DNA of 64,000 bases from an uncultured Vampirovibrio sp. (GCA_910578465.1 CAJTPW010000005.1:98642-162641); one strand, 5' to 3'. Numbered from the stretch's first letter, positions 1 to 8,564 are shown. A program made the numbers and translations. Notes: generated by a model not told the origin, from the letters alone.

Positions 1-2
1 GA

Positions 3-257
3 ATTGCTCTTGCACAGGCGACCGAATTTGTTGCAAGAACCAAAAAATCAAACAGAGCGATTATGGCAATTGATGAAGCCATGGCAGATATCCAAGCGGG
101 ACTTGATTTTCCGCCTCCGATGCATTTAAGAGACGCGCATTATAAGGACGCTAAAAAATACGGTTTTGGGGAAGGATACGTTTATACTCATAACAACCCC
201 GAATATAAACAGCAGTTTATGCCCGATAAGCTAAAAGATAAAAAATATTTCCATTAA
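3..257 (+). CDS. rarA: RarA/MgsA replication-associated recombination ATPase, C-terminal end
   Basis: The window opens inside this gene; only the last 84 residues are present. They match the C-terminal oligomerisation domain of the RarA/MgsA (WRNIP1-like) AAA ATPases, with the typical order AIDEAMADI, PPPMHLRDAHYKDAKKYGFG and a terminal block of the form YxPDxLxxxxYF. The family acts at stalled replication forks as a clamp-loader-like tetramer. The ATPase core lies to the left of the window and cannot be checked. The next gene begins about 140 bp on, behind its own TATAAT, so it is probably a separate transcription unit. Confidence 0.85.
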   Translation: MALAQATEFVARTKKSNRAIMAIDEAMADIQAGLDFPPPMHLRDAHYKDAKKYGFGEGYVYTHNNPEYKQQFMPDKLKDKKYFH

Positions 258-356
258 TTTACATTTTGTTGTATAATTATGAAACGTTAGGAGATATTTT
301 CTGAAAATTTGTAACAATTTGTTTACAAAACTTCATGAAAATAGCAATAAATAAAA

Positions 357-384
357 TTCACACGCCTTTACATGGGTGTGTGAA
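357..384 (+). promoter_or_regulatory. 10-bp hairpin in the leader just before the Shine-Dalgarno
   Basis: Left arm 357-366 pairs with right arm 375-384 (nine Watson-Crick pairs and one G-U, loop of 8). The Shine-Dalgarno AGGAAGAAG (385-393) follows directly. There is no T-run, so it is not an intrinsic terminator. A TATAAT at 272-277 would give a leader of about 110 nt containing the hairpin. It may stabilise the mRNA or tune translation; that is inference. Confidence 0.5.
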
Positions 385-396
385 AGGAAGAAGATT

Positions 397-1218
397 ATGT
401 CATCTGTAAATGCAATAGGTTCAAATGTTAGTTTCGGACGCGCAAAAGCAGCTTCAAAGAAAGCTCCTGAAGCCGAAATTAAACAGCCAAAGCCAAAATT
501 CAGCGAACTTGGCGACAGAACAATGGCCGAGAAATATGGTGATGTGAACATAAATACAAATACTGCAAGGTTCATTTTGGGCGATTATATTTTAGACCAC
601 GCCATTGAATTTGCATCAACCGCTCTTGTATTCCTCGGTGCTCTTTCAACAGGAAAAGCCCTCACAAATAAAACTTCAGGCCAATTTGTTGATGCACTGA
701 AAAATAGTACCGGAACAAAGGTTTTAGAAGTTGGTAAACAATATATCGGACAAATCGGCGACAACCTTAGCAAAATGAAGATTTCAAGACCGTTAAAAAT
801 CGGAAATGCCCTTGAAACATTAAAAGACGCAGGTAATGTTATCGCAGGCAAAACAAAGGGTGTTGAAGTATTGGAAGGCTCTGTAGTCGACAAACTTGCA
901 AACAAAGTAGGTCAGCTTGCAAACACTCCCGATAATAAAGCAGGTATGCTTTCAAGAGCTGTAAAGAAAATGAACTTATCCGCAGACGGTGTTAAAGATT
1001 TCTTTGCAAAACGCGGCATTTCAAGGGGCGCTGATATTGTAGACGGTGGTGTTACTCTTGCAGGCGCAAGTGTCGCTGCAGGCTTAGGCAACGGTTTTGT
1101 TGACAAATTAACGGATATGAACGATGCCGATGTTGCAGAAAAGGCTGAAAATGCAGACCAGCAGCACAAACTTGAACAAATGAAAAAAATCATAGAATTT
1201 GCTTACGGTGCAATTTAA
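397..1218 (+). CDS. Unknown protein with N-terminal VSFGR motif
   Basis: A 273-residue protein I do not recognise. The ATG at 397 is preferred to the upstream GTG at 376 because AGGAAGAAG lies 3-11 nt before it. The first 20 residues carry an NVSFGR motif, then a Lys/Pro-rich stretch. One possible hydrophobic segment follows at about residues 65-90, then a long region rich in Lys, Gly and Ala that looks helical, with a glycine-rich hydrophobic stretch near residues 215-235. There is no classical signal peptide. A 52-residue ORF with a similar FKG motif follows 18 bp downstream and is probably co-transcribed. The early Phe-Gly element recurs in other unknowns of this window. Confidence 0.75.
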   Translation: MSSVNAIGSNVSFGRAKAASKKAPEAEIKQPKPKFSELGDRTMAEKYGDVNINTNTARFILGDYILDHAIEFASTALVFLGALSTGKALTNKTSGQFVDALKNSTGTKVLEVGKQYIGQIGDNLSKMKISRPLKIGNALETLKDAGNVIAGKTKGVEVLEGSVVDKLANKVGQLANTPDNKAGMLSRAVKKMNLSADGVKDFFAKRGISRGADIVDGGVTLAGASVAAGLGNGFVDKLTDMNDADVAEKAENADQQHKLEQMKKIIEFAYGAI

Positions 1219-1236
1219 TTTAACAATGAGGTTTTG

Positions 1237-1395
1237 ATGATTACTCCGGTTCAATTAAACGGCATGAACAAATTAAACGTTGAAAGAATAAGGGTCCCAA
1301 GAAGAATTAACTTCAAAGGAATATCTCAAATTCAGCCCCAGGCGGAGCAACTGCAGCAAATCCAAGATAAATTTATAAAACAGGTCGTAAAATAA
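1237..1395 (+). CDS. Small 52-residue unknown protein with NFKG motif
   Basis: An ATG at 1237 lies 5 nt after a GAGG Shine-Dalgarno (1228-1231). The peptide starts MITPVQLNGMNKLNVERI, continues with a basic patch (VPRRINFKG), and ends in a Gln-rich helix-prone segment. There is no membrane segment. It sits between a related-looking gene (stop at 1218) and a clear terminator (1481-1510), so the two genes form a short operon. The function is unknown. Confidence 0.6.
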   Translation: MITPVQLNGMNKLNVERIRVPRRINFKGISQIQPQAEQLQQIQDKFIKQVVK

Positions 1396-1480
1396 GCCAT
1401 AAGCAAACGAAAGAAAACTAAAAACCTAAAAAGCATACCAAAAGCATAATTTATTTGATAAGAAAAACATTTTAGACGAG

Positions 1481-1510
1481 AGGCTCTTTGAGAAAATCAA
1501 GAGCCTTTTT
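1481..1510 (+). terminator. Intrinsic terminator
   Basis: AGGCTCTT (1481-1488) pairs with AAGAGCCT (1499-1506) around a 10-nt loop and is followed by a T-run to 1510. It ends the two-gene unit at 397-1395. The 160 bp from here to the murT stop hold nothing I can support. Confidence 0.85.
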
Positions 1511-1671
1511 AGTATTCGAAATGGAAGATATTTAAGTTATGAAGACCGTTAAAAGATTGCGGCACATGGATTAAACAGAGCTTGCAGGTAACAAAGGGCT
1601 TTGCGCCGTGTCTGAATAATTTAAATATCTGAAATGAAAATATTGTATCGCGTTATGTTTATTAAGAACCA

Positions 1672-3096
1672 TTATTTCTTCATACCGCGAAAAAGCTTCG
1701 TCATCTTTAAAAGGGACGTATATGTGGTTAAAATTACAAGTTTTTCGTTGAATTGAAGCTTTTCAACCGCATCTTCCAGAGAACGCTTTATATTTGAATC
1801 AATTAAAACAGATCCTGTATCACACCCTGCATATTTAAGACGCAATGCCATATCATCCGCGCGAGAACCCGTTAAGAAGAAATTGCCCTTAAAATCTTTG
1901 AGACTTTCAAAATCAGAATCCCAAAGCCAGCTGACATCCCTTCCATCTGCATAGTTATCGTTTATTGAAATCAAAATACTTGTATTTTCAAGATTTTTAA
2001 GCCCGCGCAAAACCTCGCTTGCTCCCACAGGGTTTTTAATTAAATAAACCGTTGCGGGTTTCCCTCTCAAAAATACGGTTTCATTCCTGCCAAATGCGGG
2101 TTTATAGTTTTCAAGAGCTTTATCTATAAATCTTCGCTCAACCCCGTTTATAAGCGCGCATGATATCGCCCCGAGAGCATTATACGCATTATACAGCCCT
2201 GTCAAATTAACCTTAAACGTATAGGGTTTTTCTTTGTATGTAATATGCAAGAAAAAATGGTCCGGAAAAACCTTCACATCCGCCTTTATATCAGGCTCAG
2301 GGCGTTTATTTCCACAGGCGCAGTACCATTTTCCAAGCTGCGAATAAAACCTTTTTTTATACTGGAGGGGCAATGTGCATTTTGAACAGTATATAGTTTC
2401 ACTCGGGCTTTTTGATGTTTTATCGTACCCTGCAAATGTAATGCTTTCAATGCCGTAATATATTTTCTTTCTGTGTCTGCCATCGGCAAGCTTATGGTCA
2501 ATATCCGCCAAAGTCGGGTCATCAGCATTTAAAATTAATGTTATATCTTCGTTTAATTCAATCCCTTTTTGAATTTTCTTTTTTGTAATGTCTAATTCAC
2601 CGTATCTGTCCAACTGGTCACGGAAAAGGTTTGTCACAAGAAGGTAATCAAATTTCATCTCATTAAAAAGAGAGGCAAGATATGCTTCATCGCATTCTAT
2701 AACATAATTATCCACACGCTGCACGGGATTATCTTTCAAAACTTTATAAAGCCCGAGAGCTACAGCCGTTGCAATTCCGTTTGGCATATTTGCTCCAAGT
2801 TCGTTGTGGATAACGGAATGTTCAGCCTCTTTTAAAATTTGGGCCAAAATACCTGCGGTTGTGGTTTTCCCGTTTGTCCCCGTAATTGCAAAGCGGTCTG
2901 AAATTGCATAGTCTTGAGCGTCTTTTAAAAAACCTTTATAATTTTGCCTTAAAAGCTTCCCCGGGAAACTTGTCCCCTCAAAGTGAAGCTTCTTTAGAAG
3001 CGAATAAATTCTGTTTGTATTTTTCAAAGCTTTGTTAAAATTTGGCACGGTTTTAAAATAATCCACCTTATGTATAGAATACTCCTTTAATATCAA
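1672..3096 (-). CDS. murT: MurT, lipid II isoglutaminyl synthase ligase subunit
   Basis: A Mur-ligase-fold protein of about 474 residues. It has the ATP-binding loop TGTNGKTTTAG, a central four-Cys zinc ribbon (CSKC ... CACG) that distinguishes MurT from MurE/MurF, and the C-terminal DUF1727 signature NDNYADGRDVSWLWD. With the amidotransferase GatD, MurT converts D-Glu of lipid II stem peptides to D-isoGln in the cytoplasm. GatD is usually adjacent, but no gatD is visible on either side here. The start is uncertain: the longest frame begins with TTG at 3096, but the best Shine-Dalgarno (AAAGGAG, 3088-3082) lies inside it, so a start nearer GTG 3066 is possible. Confidence 0.9.
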   Translation of the reverse strand: MILKEYSIHKVDYFKTVPNFNKALKNTNRIYSLLKKLHFEGTSFPGKLLRQNYKGFLKDAQDYAISDRFAITGTNGKTTTAGILAQILKEAEHSVIHNELGANMPNGIATAVALGLYKVLKDNPVQRVDNYVIECDEAYLASLFNEMKFDYLLVTNLFRDQLDRYGELDITKKKIQKGIELNEDITLILNADDPTLADIDHKLADGRHRKKIYYGIESITFAGYDKTSKSPSETIYCSKCTLPLQYKKRFYSQLGKWYCACGNKRPEPDIKADVKVFPDHFFLHITYKEKPYTFKVNLTGLYNAYNALGAISCALINGVERRFIDKALENYKPAFGRNETVFLRGKPATVYLIKNPVGASEVLRGLKNLENTSILISINDNYADGRDVSWLWDSDFESLKDFKGNFFLTGSRADDMALRLKYAGCDTGSVLIDSNIKRSLEDAVEKLQFNEKLVILTTYTSLLKMTKLFRGMKK

Positions 3097-3097
3097 T

Positions 3098-3103
3098 TAT
3101 AAT
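3098..3103 (+). promoter_or_regulatory. TATAAT -10 box, 7 nt before a start codon
   Basis: TATAAT ends 7 nt before the ATG at 3111, so transcription would begin at or next to the start codon. An AAAGG also ends 1 nt before the ATG, too close for a normal Shine-Dalgarno. No convincing -35 is visible. Confidence 0.45.
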
Positions 3104-3110
3104 ACAAAGG

Positions 3111-3494
3111 ATGATAGAATTTGGCTACATTTTAATAATTATATTTGAACTTATTATTACAAGTTTAATAATTTTTGGATTAATTTATCTTGAAGATAAG
3201 GTGAGAAACTGCCTTGAGACTGTAAATATCGAGGCAAAAGGTTCTCTTCAATCTCTAAAAGATGTGCATTTGAATTTAAAAAACTTTAACAAAAATTTTA
3301 CCGAGGTAAAAAAAATAAACTGCGGAAGAATTAAAGATATTGTGCTTTTAGCTTTGGATATTATAAATTTTGTTTTGCTTGTCCGTTCTATGGATTTTAA
3401 GCGCGGAAAAAACCTGAATTTTAAAAACATCAAAAAGCTTATCCCGTTTAGCTTTGTAAAAAAGTTTCTTAATTTATTTAAGAATAACGGCTGA
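3111..3494 (+). CDS. Small single-span membrane protein, unknown
   Basis: A 127-residue protein. Residues 5-27 form a strongly hydrophobic segment (ILIIIFELIITSLIIFGLIY). A helix-prone region of about 50 residues follows, then a second moderately hydrophobic stretch (IVLLALDIINFVLLV) and a basic tail. It resembles small membrane-anchored coiled-coil proteins of the DUF948 type in layout only; I do not claim homology. It is divergent from murT, with the two starts about 15 bp apart, and its transcript is probably leaderless. Confidence 0.6.
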   Translation: MIEFGYILIIIFELIITSLIIFGLIYLEDKVRNCLETVNIEAKGSLQSLKDVHLNLKNFNKNFTEVKKINCGRIKDIVLLALDIINFVLLVRSMDFKRGKNLNFKNIKKLIPFSFVKKFLNLFKNNG

Positions 3495-3613
3495 TTTTTT
3501 GAAATTAAATAGCCTTTTAGTATAGCAGGTTAAACTACCCTTTCAGATATTTTTTTATGCCTTGAAAGTTCTTAAACTTTTATTAAGACAAACATTTTTA
3601 AGGGAGTGTCTTT

Positions 3614-3922
3614 ATGCTAATAGAGAAAAGATTTCAAGAAAATGAAAACTATGCACTGTTGGAGTTTCACAATGTAAATAAAGAAACTATCCCCTGGCTC
3701 GAGTGTTTAGCAAACGAATATCACTGTAAGGTGGAAAAAAAGGAATGGAGAAGCAAATATAATAACTATGTTGTTTATGATTACGAACCGTTTTGTTCCG
3801 AAGGGTTCGAAATCACGGTAACGCTTTCCTGCAGAACACCTGAATTTTTAAATTTTGTAAGATATTTGTATGAAGAAAAAATGCAGGTAATAAACTATTT
3901 GAACGATTGTGTTATGCTATAG
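3614..3922 (+). CDS. Small hypothetical protein
   Basis: A 102-residue acidic protein with many aromatic residues and no membrane segment. AGGGAG (3601-3606) sits 7 nt before the ATG, a good ribosome-binding site. The sequence alternates short strands and helices (for example EGFEITVTLSCRTPEFLNFVRYLY). I recognise no family. It converges on the exporter gene at 3950 with 27 bp between stops. Confidence 0.65.
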   Translation: MLIEKRFQENENYALLEFHNVNKETIPWLECLANEYHCKVEKKEWRSKYNNYVVYDYEPFCSEGFEITVTLSCRTPEFLNFVRYLYEEKMQVINYLNDCVML

Positions 3923-3949
3923 TTGCAGACGGCTTGTTTTAACTGTCTG

Positions 3950-4615
3950 TTATCTTGAAGCGGTGAGCAATAAAATTGCAAGAATTCCTAATATTATTGC
4001 ACTGATTTTATTCACCTTCACCATAAGCTTTGAATTTGAAATTAAAATCTTGTTTAAAAGAGAAGACAACACTGAAACAAGACAGAAAACAGACGTGCTT
4101 AAAATCATAAAAATAAGCCCGAGCACAAACATATAAAGCCCTGCATGACGAACATTTGACGGAGTAAACTGCGGAAGAAAAGCTAAAAAGAAAAGAATAA
4201 CCTTCGGGTTTAAAAGGTTCATTAATAAGCCTTTTCTATACCCTTGCAGGGCGCTTTTATCTTCCATTAAAACTTTATCTGCCTTATTTGCTTCCGTTAT
4301 GCCATCTGTCCTTGAAACATCGGTTTTTGCAGCATTTTTATAAGTTTTATATGCAAGATAGAAAAGATAAAATGCACCGAAATATTTTAAGACGTTAAAT
4401 GCAATTTCAGACTGCTCAAATATAACTGCAACACCAAATGCTGCAAGCGAGGCGTGGAAAATACAGCCCGTACCGAGGCCGAACGATGTAAAAAGCGCCT
4501 CTTTTTTGCCCTTTGTAATACCCTGAGTAATTACAAAAATGATATCGGGCCCGGGCATTAAGGCAAGCAGGATAACTGCCGTACAATAAAACAGTATATT
4601 TTGAACATCCGTCAT
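3950..4615 (-). CDS. LysE/RhtB-family amino-acid exporter
   Basis: A 221-residue polytopic membrane protein of the LysE/RhtB superfamily. It has the N-terminal family motif LMPGPDIIFVITQGITKGKK, a second helix rich in Gly (FGLGTGCIFHASLAAFG) and about six predicted spans. Members export amino acids or homoserine lactones by proton antiport; the substrate is not predictable. ATG 4615 is chosen over the TTG at 4645 because the family starts a few residues before the first span. A TATAAT (4628-4623) lies exactly 7 nt before this ATG, implying a leaderless message. No Shine-Dalgarno precedes either start properly. Confidence 0.85.
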   Translation of the reverse strand: MTDVQNILFYCTAVILLALMPGPDIIFVITQGITKGKKEALFTSFGLGTGCIFHASLAAFGVAVIFEQSEIAFNVLKYFGAFYLFYLAYKTYKNAAKTDVSRTDGITEANKADKVLMEDKSALQGYRKGLLMNLLNPKVILFFLAFLPQFTPSNVRHAGLYMFVLGLIFMILSTSVFCLVSVLSSLLNKILISNSKLMVKVNKISAIILGILAILLLTASR

Positions 4616-4709
4616 AGAAAAAATTATACTATGAACCTTTTGCAAGATTTTAGCTTTTTTTACATACTGCCATTAAATCATCATTATAAAATGGATTAGA
4701 AAATAACAG

Positions 4710-5438
4710 TTATTTTACTCCCACAAACTTTCTACTTTTTTGTTTTTTGCTTTCTAACTCTTGTACAATACTTATCAATGAGCGTTCCCTAATAATATCG
4801 GAATGGGACAATAATTCATGGTCAGGTTTAAATCCTTCTTGAAGATTACACAATACTGTCTGAATACCGTTAATCCTCGCTGTTTTTAATGCAGGTTTCA
4901 TATCAGTATCTTTACTGATTACCAGTATTCTATCTACTAATTTATTATATGAAATTTGAGATATGTCTAACCCCATCAACATATCCACTTGTTTTTGGTT
5001 AAATAATGGTTTTCCATCTTTATTGACACCTGAAATTTTTAAACTTCCCAAACGCAATGCTATATAATCTTGTTTGGCCAAATAGTTCAAAAAGTCTTCA
5101 GATTTTTTAAAAGCTTCAAGACACCTGTCTTTTTGATAAGCCAAATAAGCTTCATATAGTTTACAATCATCCTCTCCAAATTTTCCCTTGATTGTATCTT
5201 TAATTTTTTCTATAGGCATACACCTAGCAGTATAAAAGAAAATTCTATAAAGTGTCTCTTTTTCGGTTTCCATCTCAAGAAATTTTCTTATTAAAAAAAT
5301 TAATTTATTGACATCGTTATAATTAAATTTGTATTTATTACCATCCTTTAAGTTTGACTGATATTTCGGGTGATTGGAAATATAGTTTATTTCTTGTTTT
5401 AAATTATCCCAGTCTATAAAAATTGCACATTTAATCAT
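4710..5438 (-). CDS. NYN-domain (LabA/DUF88-like) protein
   Basis: A 242-residue protein with the NYN/PIN-like fold signature. It starts FIDWDNL, with the acidic residue typical of the first strand, and has a late block ILVISKDTDMKPALKTAR with the conserved S-x-D-T-D. NYN domains are putative metal-dependent RNases; some act in RNA turnover, others in defence. Base composition is more AT-rich and codon choice plainer than in the flanking genes, which hints at later acquisition. The start is supported by AGGA 5 nt before the ATG. Its own promoter and a leader hairpin lie upstream. Confidence 0.75.
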   Translation of the reverse strand: MIKCAIFIDWDNLKQEINYISNHPKYQSNLKDGNKYKFNYNDVNKLIFLIRKFLEMETEKETLYRIFFYTARCMPIEKIKDTIKGKFGEDDCKLYEAYLAYQKDRCLEAFKKSEDFLNYLAKQDYIALRLGSLKISGVNKDGKPLFNQKQVDMLMGLDISQISYNKLVDRILVISKDTDMKPALKTARINGIQTVLCNLQEGFKPDHELLSHSDIIRERSLISIVQELESKKQKSRKFVGVK

Positions 5439-5458
5439 TTTTATCCTATTAGTTATAC

Positions 5459-5481
5459 GGACGATGAAAGCATCATCGCCC
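5459..5481 (-). promoter_or_regulatory. Leader hairpin upstream of the NYN gene
   Basis: On the minus strand CGATGA (5478-5473) pairs with TCATCG (5467-5462) around a 5-nt loop, flanked by further G/C pairing. It lies about 20 nt before the start codon at 5438. There is no T-run in the minus direction, so it is probably a leader element. Confidence 0.45.
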
Positions 5482-5517
5482 GTTTGTTTTTTCTTGGATT
5501 TTTATTTTATATACAAT

Positions 5518-5546
5518 ATATAATACAAAAATGACCAAAATGTCAA
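5518..5546 (-). promoter_or_regulatory. Sigma70-type promoter of the NYN gene
   Basis: TTGACA (5546-5541) and TTATAT (5523-5518) are separated by 17 bp on the minus strand. A leader of about 75 nt would follow. The -35 matches consensus exactly; the -10 is AT-rich and its exact register is open. Confidence 0.6.
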
Positions 5547-5679
5547 ACTTATTTACATAAAAACATCTAATTATATTAAATTGCTAAAAGCTATTGACTT
5601 ATTGTGATATTTTTAACATGACCATTCCTTTATAATTATGACATATTTGACATTGTTTTTCAAGGGTATAACTTTAGAT

Positions 5680-6573
5680 TCATTCTTCTTCAAGGTCATT
5701 AAGGGCAGATTCTACCGCCTTTTCAACCGTAATATTTGATGATGTTACTTTATTTACTATTTTATCCAAAATCTTATCGAGTTTTGCACCTGAAATTGCA
5801 GGATATTCTTTTTCAATAAGCTTTTTAGCCTCTTTTTCAATATCCGCTTTTGAAGGCTCTTTTTTTGCCGTTGTTTCTTTTGTTTCTGCGGCCTCTGTTT
5901 CTTTTGCTTCATTTGAAGCGCCGAGGGTTGCAAGTGTCATATCTTTAATTTCGGCTATTTTTTCTTCAATCATCTTTTGCTGTTCGGCGATTTGCGCTTC
6001 CATTTGAGCAAGAAGAGCGTCCATTTGATTTTGCATATTATTTTGTGTTGCCTGCACGGCACCTGCGTTGTTTGCGCTTCCAAAGCCGCCTGCTTGAATA
6101 TCTGATACAACACCTGATAATATTTCATTCATAAATAATTCTTCAGATTCAAGAGCACCGTTTCCGTTTGCGTCAGCAATTTTTATCTCGCCGCCATTCG
6201 CGTCTTTAAAAGTGTATACGGCGATTGAACCGTTTGTAACATTTTTATCATAGTGTCCGTCTGCCTTGTTATCTGGGATATATGCCGTTTTTACATATTG
6301 TACGTTGTATGAAATACCCGAACCTTGAAGGATTTTGCCTATATCTCTTGACTGCATAAGGTTTTTGCCGCCCAAAAGAGATGCGAGTTTGGATTGAAGG
6401 TCATAATCCGCATCAGTATCAAAACTTGCCATTATTTCCTGTTTCAAATTGTCTGAAAGAGCATTTGTATAATCGGCAAAATTTGCTTCGCCTTTGCCGA
6501 GGTGCGTTGTTTTAATACCTCTTGCATTTAAAGAAGCCACCCATTCATTATAATTTGAAACTGCATTTACCAT
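5680..6573 (-). CDS. Unknown protein with one EF-hand-like loop and a coiled coil
   Basis: A 297-residue protein without signal peptide or membrane span. Around residues 133-144 the loop DANGNGALESEE fits the 12-position EF-hand pattern (D1, N3, N5, G6, E9, E12), so calcium binding is plausible. A Gln/Met/Glu-rich coiled coil follows (residues about 175-215), then a low-complexity Glu/Lys/Thr/Ala linker and a small helical C-terminal domain. The start has a good Shine-Dalgarno (AAGGCGG). It is not a family I can name. Confidence 0.7.
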   Translation of the reverse strand: MVNAVSNYNEWVASLNARGIKTTHLGKGEANFADYTNALSDNLKQEIMASFDTDADYDLQSKLASLLGGKNLMQSRDIGKILQGSGISYNVQYVKTAYIPDNKADGHYDKNVTNGSIAVYTFKDANGGEIKIADANGNGALESEELFMNEILSGVVSDIQAGGFGSANNAGAVQATQNNMQNQMDALLAQMEAQIAEQQKMIEEKIAEIKDMTLATLGASNEAKETEAAETKETTAKKEPSKADIEKEAKKLIEKEYPAISGAKLDKILDKIVNKVTSSNITVEKAVESALNDLEEE

Positions 6574-6731
6574 TTTATCCGCCTTTTTATTTTCTTTATA
6601 TTTATATAAAGTATATATTCTTTATATAATTGCCATGGTTTTTAATAAATGTTACAAAAACTTCACATTTCCTTAAATAATACACTTTTTAGGTGGTTAA
6701 AAGGCTGCAAAAATCACATATTATAGGAAGT

Positions 6732-8555
6732 ATGAAAACTTTACTCCTTTTTCCCCCTCAATGGACACCGATAAGCCCGCATTTTGCCCTGCCTTCTCTT
6801 GTAGGACAGCTGAAAGCAAACGGTTTTGACGCTAAGGGAATAGATTTAAACATAGATTTTTATAATAAAGTTTTAAAGCCCGATTTTATTAAAAACTCCG
6901 TTATGCGGGCAATTGATAACAACAAAAATATTTTGCAGGAAATCGCCCCTTATATTAAATCAGGAATTCAGGCGGGAAAAAGTTTTGAAGATTACCCTTT
7001 TGATATTCAAAATAAAGTTGTAAAATACAGTAAAGTTAAAGAATTCGCAGAAAAAAAACAGGGGCTTCTCCTTGAAATCCCAGATTTAGCGGAAGACGCC
7101 GTTAAAATTTTAAAGGGGGAAGATTTTTATAAACCTGAAATTTTAATTAAAGCTGTAAACATTATAGATTCTGCCCTTGAGATGGCTTCTATGCCTTATT
7201 TTCCTTCAAAAATCAGTCTTGATTCTTATTCAAACCCTTTATTTAAGCTTACATTTGAGCATATGAAATTTTTTGTCTTTGATAAGGACACAAACATTTT
7301 CATCGAATATTATAAAAGTATTCTGGATGAAATATTAGCTGAAAAAGCAGACTACATAGGGATTTCCATAAATTCAACAGGGCAGATTATCCCGGGGCTT
7401 ACTTTAGCAAATATGCTGAAAACAAATTCAAACGCTCATATTAATATAGGCGGAAACTTTTTTGGCAGGGTAAAAAATGCAGTGTTAAATCACACCGAAT
7501 TTTTTAATCTTTTCTGTGATTCAATTCTGGTTGAAGAAGGCGAAAGACCTGTTGTAGAGCTTGCAAAATATATTTGTGGACAAATAAAAATCGATGATGT
7601 TTCAAATTTAATTTATAAAAAGGAAGATAAAATTGTCATAAATGAAACCAAAAAGCCGTTAAGGCTTGATGAAATGAGCATTGTATCTTTGGACGGATAT
7701 GATTTTTCCAAATATTTTGCACCTGAAATTATTCTCCCCTTTCAATCATCGAGAGGGTGTTACTGGGGAAAATGCAGCTTTTGTGACCAGGATTTCGGCC
7801 AAAATTTCAACGTTAAAAATGTTGAAAAATTAACGGATGAATTTGTTGAACTAAAAGAAAAGTATGGAATAAAATATTTTGAATTTATTGATGAATCGGT
7901 GAGCCCTGCATATTTAGCAGAACTTTCGGATAAAATTAAAGAAAAAAATATTGATGTAAGCTATTTCTTTGACGCCCGCCTTGAAAAAACTTTTACAAAA
8001 GAAACACTTAAAAAGGGATATGATTCGGGGCTTAAGATGGTTCTCTGGGGCCTCGAATCGGGCTCGGACAGCGTTATGGAGCTTATAAACAAGGGGATAG
8101 ACACTGATAAAAGACTTGAAATATTAAAAAATTCAAACGATGCAGGTCTTTGGAATTTTGCCTTTATCTTTTTCGGATTTCCGACGGAAACAAAGGAGGA
8201 CGCAAGAAAAACAATAAAAATGCTGTGCGAAAACAACGATATAATTCATTCTTACGGAAGATCTGTTTTTACAATGGGAAAACATACAAAGTTAAAGGAT
8301 GAACCCGAAAAATACGGCATAACTGCTGTATATCCTGCAGTAGACGAATTTTCGCCGACTTATACCTTCGATTGTATCGGTATGACAAAAGAAGAGCTTA
8401 ATTCGATTTTAAAAGAATGTACGGAAGCCTGTGCAAAGGCTTATCATCACCCGCTTTGGATGTATTTAAGGTATCGCGAATATATTTTCCTGTACCTTGC
8501 AAAATATGGTAAAGATTGGGTTTCTCGGTATAAAATAAATAAAGAAAACCTTTAA
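6732..8555 (+). CDS. B12-binding-type radical SAM protein
   Basis: A 607-residue protein with the layout of the cobalamin-binding-domain/radical SAM family. The N-terminal region (LFPPQWTPISPHFALPSLVG) is typical of the Rossmann B12-binding part. The radical SAM cluster motif follows at residues 343-351, C-x4-C-x2-C in RGCYWGKCSFCDQ, with WGLESGSD near residue 440 as the usual later strand. Such enzymes methylate or rearrange unactivated carbons; the substrate is unknown. ATG 6732 is chosen over GTG 6693: the protein then begins with the family strand MKTLLLFPPQ, preceded by AGGAAG and a TATTAT 7 nt upstream. A 108-residue gene follows 9 bp later. Confidence 0.85.
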   Translation: MKTLLLFPPQWTPISPHFALPSLVGQLKANGFDAKGIDLNIDFYNKVLKPDFIKNSVMRAIDNNKNILQEIAPYIKSGIQAGKSFEDYPFDIQNKVVKYSKVKEFAEKKQGLLLEIPDLAEDAVKILKGEDFYKPEILIKAVNIIDSALEMASMPYFPSKISLDSYSNPLFKLTFEHMKFFVFDKDTNIFIEYYKSILDEILAEKADYIGISINSTGQIIPGLTLANMLKTNSNAHINIGGNFFGRVKNAVLNHTEFFNLFCDSILVEEGERPVVELAKYICGQIKIDDVSNLIYKKEDKIVINETKKPLRLDEMSIVSLDGYDFSKYFAPEIILPFQSSRGCYWGKCSFCDQDFGQNFNVKNVEKLTDEFVELKEKYGIKYFEFIDESVSPAYLAELSDKIKEKNIDVSYFFDARLEKTFTKETLKKGYDSGLKMVLWGLESGSDSVMELINKGIDTDKRLEILKNSNDAGLWNFAFIFFGFPTETKEDARKTIKMLCENNDIIHSYGRSVFTMGKHTKLKDEPEKYGITAVYPAVDEFSPTYTFDCIGMTKEELNSILKECTEACAKAYHHPLWMYLRYREYIFLYLAKYGKDWVSRYKINKENL

Positions 8556-8564
8556 GGGGGCAAA

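Noticed and set aside
3909..4136. 75-residue plus-strand ORF
   Set aside because: Antisense shadow of the LysE-family gene, without its own ribosome-binding site.
5594..5660. TTGACT and TTTGACA boxes on the plus strand
   Set aside because: No -10 at proper spacing and no plus-strand gene follows; the next gene is convergent.
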